From: Chromera velia
Lineage: Eukaryota > Sar > Chromeraceae
Reading direction: 5' to 3'
Assembly (NCBI GenBank): GCA_018398765.1
Contig: JAHBMJ010000042.1
Location: 1 to 20,000, forward strand
DNA length: 20,000 nt
Positions 8,394 to 15,686 of the stretch are shown piece after piece. Numbering within the stretch: position 1 is the stretch's first letter; every line of letters starts with the position of its first letter. The notes under the pieces are model-generated. The model worked only from the letters and a program-made list of their open reading frames with translations, was not told where the DNA came from and made no database searches. Made by a program: the position numbers and the translations under genes.

Positions 8394-9202
8394 TGTGCTC
8401 ACTTTGAAAGTGAAACACGATTGCAGAAGCCACTTTTAAATATGCCCGCCAAAATTGTAGGGAGGCAGAGCTGAATGCAGATTCAATGCTGGATGGGCAC
8501 TGTAAATCAGCGTCTCCAAGCCTGGAGTGGATCATCTGTTCTGCTTGACCAAAAGCCGTGTCTCGTCAGCTGGAATCAGCTGTATGATGCTGTATATGCA
8601 TATATACGGTGCTCATGATCAGTGCTGTGCATGATGCTGCTTGTAAAAAGATCAATTAAGTGCCCCTCTTGCACGCGGTTTTGCGGGGCCACATTTAATT
8701 CAAGGCCTTGAAAGACCCGAAAAAACTCAATCGTGGGGTGCTCGCACGGATGGTACCATTTTTTGTATCGATACCATACCGTACGCGGATAGAGAATGTC
8801 TGTATCTGAAATTATTTTTTTAAAATAATTAATTCATTTTGAAATTAAAGGACAATACAGATCGAGAGCCATACGTACATATCGATCAGTATTCGATCGC
8901 ATGCAGGCATGCACGCCCGCATGTGCACGCGGAAGGAAGGAGGGATCAAGCTGTGCTTCTGGTGAAGCCCTCCTTTCTGGAGATAGCCAGTACTCACAGT
9001 ACGGTACACAAACTCGCGAACCACAACCACATACAGCAGCATGCAGACGTTTACTGCCCTACAGACCATGCTCACGTTGTAGTACAGAACCATACTGCCA
9101 ATCAATCGAGGAGTCGGTATCAGGTGGGCGCAGAGAGGGAAGGAAGGAAACGGCAGCAACAGCAGTAGGGGTCCCCCTCCACCGGCTGGAGATAGAGAGA
9201 GA
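8394..9202. promoter_or_regulatory. Divergent intergenic region, candidate bidirectional promoter
   Basis: About 810 bp separate the two divergent start codons, so both upstream regions must lie here or in unseen 5' UTR introns. Four perfect palindromes are present: TATATGCATATA (8593-8604), CAAGGCCTTG (8701-8710), ATGGTACCAT (8750-8759) and GTATCGATAC (8765-8774). Two GCATGC sites lie at 8899-8904 and 8907-8912; GCATGC is a core known for AP2-type regulators in apicomplexans, so that link is by analogy. An AT-rich patch covers 8808-8850. No TATA box position can be assigned. Confidence 0.5.
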
Positions 9203-9505
9203 ATGATGCACTCAAGCGGGCAGCCGGCAGCACCACGCCCGGCAAGGCAAAGCGGGTTGGGGTCACGGAACGACATGAACACTTCAGCAACTTGCAAGAG
9301 AAGTGTAGCCAGTTTCGGTGTCTGCGGTGACTCTACCAACCTCCAACTGTCAACGAGTGCTGAAAGCATGTCATCGTTTGACAGCGACCAACCGCCCCGA
9401 TCAATAGAGGTCATTCCAGCAGGGAAAAGCTTGGAGGATTACTTCTCTCTCGGCCCTCCTCTTCAAGTGTGCAAACCTGGATCTACTCGGCCAGTGCTCA
9501 TGGAG
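9203..9505 (+). CDS. Kinase exon 1 (N-terminus and glycine-loop region)
   Basis: This exon encodes residues 1-101. The Ser/Thr-rich N-terminus leads into LEDYFSLGPPL and a loop, KPGST, where the family normally has GxGxxG; only the second Gly is clear. The donor GAG|GTCAGA is chosen over CCA|GTGCTC (four codons earlier, same phase) because GTCAG is the commonest donor in this window. The alternative would give exactly the usual loop-to-lysine spacing, so this boundary is the least certain one in the gene. Confidence 0.75.
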
Positions 9506-12500
9506 GTCAGACTTTTGGTACGGGTTCCAGCCTTTCCTCCGCGTTTCTCTTCAGTGATGGATGCCTGCGCGTACCTTTCTTCCCCACAGTACCCTCCTTA
9601 CAGCACACTCATAGAGGACACCTGAGCGCATGGAAGCACACGAAACCCGCATCCGTCCATGCACGTCCGATCGCACTGCACGCATGTCCCACCTATACCA
9701 GCCGCGCAACAACCTTCATAGATGCGCATAGATGCCAGACTTTAACCCCCTTTTCCCATGGAGAACACTGCAATTCTTTTGAGAAGCAGGATTGGTGCAG
9801 TTTCAGGGCGACACGGACGTTTTTTTGAGTGCCTCCCGTTTACGCTCTGTATGTGAATCCAAACTCGTATCCCTCTTACATGAGGGCACGGTCTGTCTTC
9901 CTCCAGCTTTTCCCTCCCTTTCCCTCTCTACCCGGTGTGAGTGTGCGTGCGCACGTCGGCATACCTGCTTGTCCTCTCTGCTTGCAGGTTGTCGACAGAG
10001 AGAATGGGGCCACTTACATCGCGAAGATAATCAAGAAGGAGAGAATACCTCGCTGTTCCGGAGGAGAAAGGTAGGCAGGCAGGCAGTGTCTGGAGAGATG
10101 AGGGAACAAGGCAGGCAGGGAAGGAGGCAAAAAAGGAAGGGGAGAAAGCCAGTCTACTTCCATATTCAGTGAACCAGCCTGTCCGACCCTGCGGATGTGA
10201 AGCCTTCAGAAGAGAAGAGAAAGGGGGGGCAGACAGGCTGGGTGGATAATTTTTGCAGTCCAAAGCATTCCTACATGCGCTCTACCGCTTTGCTTACCTT
10301 CTCTGTTGTGACGGGCCTGAATGGGCGAGATTTGTGCAATCCATTCTTCTCCATGTGGCTCCTTCCACCTTCGTCTCAAACTTTCCTCTCTATTCTTGGT
10401 CAAAGCGCTGCATAGATATAGACGTGTGCATCAGTTTGCAGGGCTTCTCTCTTCTCTGAGCCTTCTCTTGAGTTCATTTCACTGCATGCTCGTTTTTCTT
10501 TTCTTGTGTCCCTCTTCCATCGAACACCCCCTTTCGACATTTTCGGGTCTCCGCCGGCGTAGCGATTGACACACACGTCAAGGCTCCCTTCCCCTCTTGC
10601 TGCTCACACTTTCTCATCCTCCTCCTTCTTCTGCTTGTGCTTGTTTCTGCAGTCTCTGGCGTCGCCTTCTCACTGTTCTCTTGTGCCTTCCTGAGCACCG
10701 AAATGTGATGACTGTAGACCGGGTGTTTGAGACCAACGATGCCTACTGCATTCTGTCGGAGAAACTGATGGTGGGTGGGTAAGCCTGAGAGAGAAGAACG
10801 AAAGAGAGAAAGAAGTTCGGCACAGAAAGGAAGGGTCGAGAAGAAAAGTGACAGCGGTTCTCTTGTTTGCTAGGCGGGATTCGTTTCTTGCATTCTGTTT
10901 GACTTTCCTTTCTTGTTTTGACTGTTCTTTCCATACAATTCGTTTCTGCCTCACGCGTTGTCGTCTTTCTTCTATTCTTGGTTGTGTGATTCTTTCAGGG
11001 CGGTGAGCTCTTCAACTTTCTTTTGACGGAGAGGGCAGTACCAGAGGAAACCTGCAAGCACATCATGCGACAGATTTTCCGGTCTGTAGGGCACTTACAC
11101 CAGAATCACCTGATCCATCGAGACGTGAAACCAGAAAATCTGGTCTTTCGGTACGCTCGTGACTCCGTGAGGGCCATGGCGGGACCGGGAGGCCAATTTG
11201 AAGGTCTCGATTCTGGAGCGCTGAACGCAGTGCAACACGAACTTGTACTCATCGACTTTGATACCTGTAGGATGACCGACATCGAGTCAGTCAGTCAGTG
11301 AGCCAGGCTTGTGTGTTTGACAGCTGGATGATCTCCCTCAACAGGGATGCTGTCAGATTCATTCTGTGTGTGTGTGCTTGCTCGCTCTCAGCTGTCACTC
11401 TCCAGTTTCGTATCTGTTCTGCAGTGTTGCCTCTTCGTCTTCCTCAATAGCTTTTAGCAGTGCCACGATTTCGATTTGTCGACCAGGTACAAGTTTCACC
11501 TGAACCGCAACAGAAAAGTCCCCTCTGTCCCGCAGCATCGAGTCTCTCCCTGCTCTTGCATGGATGTTTTTCTCTTCTCTTCTCTTTTCTTCTCCGGGTT
11601 CCTTTTGAAGTGCTCAATTGATATCATGCGGCACACTGATTCCCCCCATAACGGTGCCATGTATGATTGTTCAGGTTTTCGATGTACAACGACGTGACGG
11701 ACGGGAGACGGCGGCTGGTCGGGACGTACGGGTACCTTGCACCTGAAATCTTGAGGGGTCAGGAGGTCACCCTGGCTGCTGACATGTGGTCCATCGGGGT
11801 CATCCTCTTCATCCTCATGACGGTCAGTCAGTCAGTCAGTCAGTCAGGCAGGCAGTGAACGCCTCACTCCTGCAACGGTACGACGAATTGAAGAACGGCA
11901 GAAACGGCATCAAGAAAGGGAAATCGTCCTGGCCTTCTTTTCTCTTCCAATAGTCTCCCCTCCCTCCCTTTGTTGTGTTTCTTTCTTTCCGCTCTACCTG
12001 CCCTCAAACCTCTCCCTGCCTCTCATGTTCTGTCCTTTCTACCGCTCTTTGCTCTCTTCGCCCAAGTTTCCTTCTGCCCTTCCTGTTCAGTTGGCATCAT
12101 TTCGGTCATTGTAAAGGGAATGCTGTGCTCTCTCGTGTTGTATGTGACTCATTCTTTGTGCCTCTTGCCTTTCTGTCTGGCTTTCTCTCTCCAATCCAAC
12201 TCAGGGCGTTCCGCCGCTTCCGATGGACAAAATGAGGAGCGGAAGGGAGTCTCTCGAAGTGCACCAAGCCATGGAGGAGAAGGGGGTCAGTCAGTTAGTT
12301 AGTCAGTAGGTCAGTTTGTCAGTCAGTCAGTCGAAACGTCTGTTACAGCTTCTTACAACTCAATTTTCATTCGGAGATGTCGTCTTGGACCCATGTACGG
12401 GGTCTTCACTGCAATTGCTTCTCAGCATTTGCTTGGAAGACAGACAGCTAGTCGTCTTGTTTTTCTACTTTCTTTACACTCAGCAAGAGCAGAAGGAGGC

Positions 12501-15401
12501 TCTACAAAATGAATCCAGACAGCTCGTCTATTGTGTCATGCCTCTGTTCTGACTAAGCTACTCAAACGAATGAATGAATGAATGAATGAATGAATTGATT
12601 GAATGAATGAATGAATGAATGAAAGGATGAATGAATTGAATGAATGAATGAAAGAATGAATGAGTTGAATGAAAGAATGAATGAATGAAAGAATGAATGA
12701 ATTGAATGAAAGCATGAATGTTGAATGAATGAATGAATGAATGAATGAATGAATGAATGGAATGAATGAATGAATGAATGAATGAAAGAATGAATGAATT
12801 GAATGAAAGAATGAATGAATGAAAGAATGAATGAATTGAATGAAAGCATGAATGTTGAATGAATGAATGAATGAATGAATGAATGAATGAATTGAATGAA
12901 TGAATGCAGATTAACTTCGACGTCCCTCCACTCCCCACGTTCCCGAAAGCTCAGGACTTGTGCAGACGGCTTCTTGTGTGGGCACCTGAACACAGAATGG
13001 AGTCCTGTGCTAGATGCTTGGAACATGCATGGTGGGTAGGTGGGTGGGTGGCTGTTGTCGCCGTCTCCCTTCTCTCCGCTTCTTTCCGTGGTAACATGCT
13101 GAGATTTTTTTTTTTTTTATTCTTCTTCATTATTTTTTGAAACCCAGTTTCTTTTTGCCTGCTTCTGGATATCCATTGGCGCTCGTTTCTCTCTTCTTTT
13201 TCAATTCGGTCTCCTTCTGCAGACTCTGTCAATGCTCTGTTCCTTTCACCTTGCCGGACTTTTTGACCCTCTGATTTCTTCCCTGCTGCCCAACTTGACT
13301 GTCTTCCTGTGTTTGCGTCCACTTTGCAATTTTTATCTCCGCCGTCTCTCTCTGCACACCCATTGATGCGCTCCATCTATCAAACAACCAACAAACCATC
13401 TGTCCATCCTTCTCCTGAATTCTGAGTGCAGGCTGACAGAGGTACCAGAGCCCCTGCTGCCAGAGCTGATCCGAATCCGATCAGGAGGCCCACGGTACCA
13501 CCACCAGCCAGCAGCGGTGCACCCAACCCACCACCCTACTCAAATGCAGCAACACACAGCAGGGTTCTCCCAAAGGCTGTCTGCAAGTGGAAGCAGCAGA
13601 CACAGCCAGAGCCAGAGCCCGACCAGCGCTGCACACACGTCTTCAGGGACATTCCCGAATTTCATTCTGAATACTTCTTCCAAACAACAGAACCAACAAC
13701 CAGGCCACAATTTGCGTACTGGACAAACAAATTCAACCCAGGCTTCCCCGACAGCCGGAGACGGGATGATGGGGGGCGACCCAGGTCTTGCGTGTTCCAC
13801 CCCCACGTCTTCTTCCTCAGGGACACCGGGGGGACGCCATGGGGGGGGATCTTCACGTTCGTCTCATCATCCTATGAACTTCTATTCTTCGGCTTCACAT
13901 AATCATAGTCCGGGCTTTCATCTCTCGTCTGGTGCAGGGGGGGGGGTTCATGGAGGTTCTCAGGGGCTCTCGACGTCATCGCAGTCAAGCCCGACACACC
14001 CAAGATTAACCGCCTCACGCTCACGGCAACGAGCTGCTGCTTCGCTTTTGGGTCTGTCAGGGAACTCCTCCTCCTCCACTCAGCAGCAGAAGGGGGATCG
14101 AAGTTCTCAAGGAGGGTGGGGATCTTCTCACACCTCTCCTGGGGGACATTCCCACCACCATCAGTCAACCCAGCTTCAGCAATCAGCAGGTGGGGGGTCC
14201 TCACAGGTTGTTCAGAGCAATCACCCCCACCTAGCGTTGATCTCGGACGTTTACCATTCACGCACACCGCCACCCGCTGAAGAGGACAGCGACGTGGTCA
14301 TGGAGGCAGCGTCTCCCACAGTCCCTGTGCCTGCCTCTCGCAGGGAGAGGGAAAGGGAAAGACCACTGGGGAGCAGTGCTGCAGATCCATCAGGTGAGTG
14401 TCTGTATGTTTCTTTTTTTTTTCTTCTTTTTTTTTTTGGTGCAGATCCATCAGGTGAGTGTCTGTATGTGTGTCTGTCCGGTTGATTCTCTTGACTGTCT
14501 TTTTTGCTTGGGTCATTTCAGTTTTCCCCTCCCTGTCCACGAAATCAAGGCTTGATGGACACGGACGAGACGCAGCGAAGTGATTAGCTTGCTGAGAAAG
14601 ACGCGCATGATTTCTTTTATTTATTCGTTATGACCGCGCACTGCTTGTATACGCACTTCTAGAAGGAGCCCGCGAAAGATCGGCACCACACACAAACACA
14701 CACATGAGCATACGTCCTATCCTCTTCCGTCGCTGTTTTTCTCTCTGATTCTCTTCTGCCTTTCGTTTCCTTCTTTTTTTCTTTCTTTCTTTTTTTCTTT
14801 CTTTCTTTCTTTTTTATTCTTTCTTTCCTCTTTTCTTTCTTTCCTCTTTTGTTTGTTTGTTTGTTTGTTTGTTTGTTTCTTTCTTTCTTTCTCTCTTTCT
14901 TTCTTTCTCTCTACAGGTATTCCAGGACCCAACGCCTTCCACCCGCACGCCCATCTTCCTTCAGGCCTGACTACTTTCCAGAGAGAGAGAAATGCAATGA
15001 CGCAGCCGCCATTCCAGCAACAGCAGCAGGGGGGGGCGGCACAAAGTGCGGCGATCTTTGCCCATTCGGGGCTTGGGGGGCATGCATCTGCCGTCGGTCA
15101 GCAGACTGCTTCTTCAGCTCCCCCCCTCTCGTCGCTGTCTTCTAGCTTCACTGGGCGTCTCGCAGGACACCCGGGGGCTTCTGCTGCTGATGACCGCGTC
15201 CCCATGACGGATGTGGGTGATTGCGGTGGGAGTGGGGGAGGAGGGGGAACGGGGAGTGGGGGGGTTGGACGGTGTATGAGTGCGCTGTCTCGGATTCTGC
15301 CTTCCTCTCCGGGGAGGGACCGCGACAGAGACAGCAGAGACAGGGACAGAGGACTATTGCAAGACGTTGGAGTCAGTCGCTTTGCTTTTACGCTGATCTG
15401 A
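9203..15401 (+). CDS. CaMK-like protein kinase with atypical active site, 9 exons, 862 aa
   Basis: Exons are 9203-9505, 9988-10070, 10653-10770, 10999-11285, 11675-11822, 12205-12285, 12910-13031, 13432-14393 and 14917-15401; all introns are GT-AG, the phases fit and the total is 2589 nt. The first of two adjacent ATGs follows an in-frame TAG at 9080-9082. The kinase domain spans about residues 80-382. It has the VAIK-type lysine K114, a GGELF hinge segment (169-173), HRDVKPEN (208-215), DFD in place of DFG (254-256), GTYGYLAPE (280-288), D300 before MWSIGV, and R369 with the final HAW. These order and motifs match the CAMK group (CDPK/CaMK-like). No EF-hands follow. Residues 382-862 are Ser/Gln/His/Gly-rich and probably disordered, with an Arg-Asp repeat near the end. 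The kinase should phosphorylate Ser/Thr if active, but the degenerate glycine loop and lost helix-C Glu make a pseudokinase possible. Confidence 0.9.
9988..10070 (+). CDS. Kinase exon 2 (catalytic lysine)
   Basis: This is an 83-nt exon after acceptor CTTGCAG and before donor AG|GTAGGCAGGCAG, phase 2. It encodes VVDRENG and then YIAKIIKK, the beta-3 strand with K114, the ATP-anchoring lysine. Confidence 0.9.
10653..10770 (+). CDS. Kinase exon 3 (helix C to hinge)
   Basis: The acceptor is TTTCTGCAG. The exon encodes the helix-C region, then LPEHRNV (the usual HPNI position) and strands 4 and 5 to SEKLM. The donor ATG|GTGGGT is forced by frame: the stronger-looking GTAAGC eight bases later would break it. 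Where CAMK kinases have the helix-C Glu, my alignment places Leu134 or Leu135. Confidence 0.9.
10999..11285 (+). CDS. Kinase exon 4 (hinge, catalytic loop, DFD)
   Basis: The acceptor is TTCTTTCAG. The exon starts with GGELFNFL, includes the intact catalytic loop HRDVKPEN, then an insert of about 28 residues (220-247), then the strand VLIDFD. The donor is GA|GTCAGTCAG, phase 2, inside a (GTCA)n array. Confidence 0.95.
11286..11303 (+). repeat. (GTCA)3 array at kinase intron 4 donor
   Basis: Three GTCA units and a GTGAG follow the exon 4 boundary. Only the first GT keeps frame with exon 5. Confidence 0.9.
11675..11822 (+). CDS. Kinase exon 5 (activation segment, APE, helix F)
   Basis: The acceptor is TTGTTCAG. 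The exon encodes the activation segment, GTYGYLAPE (subdomain VIII) and ADMWSIGVILF (subdomain IX), all intact. The donor ACG|GTCAGTCAG, phase 0, opens the longest donor array in the gene. Confidence 0.95.
11823..11860 (+). repeat. (GTCA)6 array at kinase intron 5 donor
   Basis: Six perfect GTCA units (11823-11846), then two GGCA units and a GTGA, begin exactly at the exon 5/intron 5 boundary. This is the cleanest case of the donor-linked repeats in this window. Confidence 0.95.
12205..12285 (+). CDS. Kinase exon 6 (subdomain X)
   Basis: This is an 81-nt exon, phase 0 at both ends. Acceptor CCAACTCAG is followed by Gly-Val-Pro-Pro-Leu, the family's GxPPF-like turn, then a charged helix to Glu-Glu-Lys-Gly. 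The donor is GGG|GTCAGTCAG. Confidence 0.9.
12286..12335 (+). repeat. Degenerate (GTCA/GTTA)n array at kinase intron 6 donor
   Basis: GTCA, GTTA, GTAG and GTTT units follow the exon 6 boundary for about 50 nt. It starts as two perfect GTCA copies and ends in three more. Confidence 0.85.
12569..12909 (+). repeat. (TGAA)n array with higher-order duplication, 3' half of kinase intron 6
   Basis: About 340 nt of TGAA units with AAG, TTG and GCATG variants run up to the exon 7 acceptor. A pattern of variants starting at 12665 recurs at 12799, so the array also has a longer period of about 134 bp. Its reverse-strand frames (His-Ser-Phe-Ile repeats) are not genes. Confidence 0.95.
12910..13031 (+). 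CDS. Kinase exon 7 (subdomain XI)
   Basis: The acceptor TGAATGCAG ends the (TGAA)n array. The exon encodes INFDVPPLP, then DLCRRLLVWAPEHR with the subdomain XI Arg (R369) and LEHAW, which closes the domain. The donor TG|GTGGGTAGG is selected by phase, since the next exon supplies the last G of a Trp codon. Confidence 0.9.
13032..13055 (+). repeat. (GTGG/GTAG)n array at kinase intron 7 donor
   Basis: Five tetranucleotide units (GTGG, GTAG, then three GTGG) start at the exon 7 boundary. It shows the same layout as the GTCA arrays with a different unit. Confidence 0.9.
13432..14393 (+). CDS. Kinase exon 8 (disordered Ser/Gln/His/Gly-rich tail)
   Basis: This is a 962-nt exon after acceptor GAGTGCAG. 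It encodes residues 382-701: a short acidic LTEVPEPLLPELIR start, then long low-complexity Ser, Gln, His, Thr and Gly runs, with an acidic patch (EEDSD) and an Arg-Glu repeat near the end. No known domain is seen. The donor is TCAG|GTGAGT, phase 1, and it is duplicated 60 bp downstream. Confidence 0.85.
14381..14469 (+). repeat. 60-bp-period duplication spanning the exon 8 donor
   Basis: A 29-nt segment holding GATCCATCAG and the donor GTGAGTGTCTG (14381-14409) recurs at 14441-14469. Between them lies a T-rich stretch ending in GGTGCAG, so the second copy looks like an acceptor, ATCCATCAG, and a donor. Confidence 0.9.
14775..14916 (+). repeat. (CTTT)n and (GTTT)n polypyrimidine region, intron 8 acceptor
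   Basis: CTTT-type repeats, a (GTTT)7 block at about 14851-14878 and further CTTT/CTCT units fill the last 140 nt of intron 8 before CTACAG. Confidence 0.9.
14917..15401 (+). CDS. Kinase exon 9 (low-complexity C-terminus, stop)
   Basis: The acceptor CTCTACAG follows a pyrimidine-rich array. The phase 1 join gives Gly-Ile-Pro-Gly-Pro, then Gln, Ala/Ser and Gly-rich sequence and an Arg-Asp repeat, ending at the TGA at 15399-15401. An alternative end exists: a GTCAGT donor at 15372 (phase 0) could splice to 15648, giving a 13-codon final exon that stops at 15686. The sequence does not decide between them. Confidence 0.7.
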
Positions 15402-15563
15402 GTCTTTCTGGTCCGAAATTTAGATTGCGGGGCGTCTAGAACGAAAAGTCCGTTTAAGATGCGATAGTCTGGAACTTCGGCATAATCCTTCCACTTTTGT
15501 GCGTTCAGTCTTGTGAGTGCACACCGCCTCTCTCTCTCTCTCCTTCCACATCTATCTCCCCCT

Positions 15564-15566
<3 letters not shown>

Positions 15567-15594
<28 letters not shown>

Positions 15595-15647
15595 GCTGCA
15601 TGTGTGTGTGTGTGTGTGTGTGGCTGCATGTGTGTTTGTGTATGCAG
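15567..15647 (+). repeat. (TG)n array, two blocks, ending in ATGCAG
   Basis: Two TG blocks (14 and about 11 units), each followed by GGCTGCA, end in TATGCAG at 15641-15647. That could serve as an acceptor for an alternative last exon of the kinase gene. Confidence 0.9.
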
Positions 15648-15686
15648 AAGTTGGCGTATCCACGACACAGACAACACAGAGTGTAA

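Noticed and set aside
8845..9414. 189-codon minus-strand frame opposite the kinase start
   Set aside because: It overlaps the well-supported kinase exon 1 and has no recognisable motif; a shadow frame.
12558..13026. Long minus-strand frames with His-Ser-Phe-Ile repeats
   Set aside because: They are translations of the (TGAA)n array inside a kinase intron; no non-repeat coding sequence supports them.
13426..13902. Alternative 158-codon frame within kinase exon 8
   Set aside because: The kinase frame is selected by phase from exon 7 and continues in frame to exon 9; this one does not.
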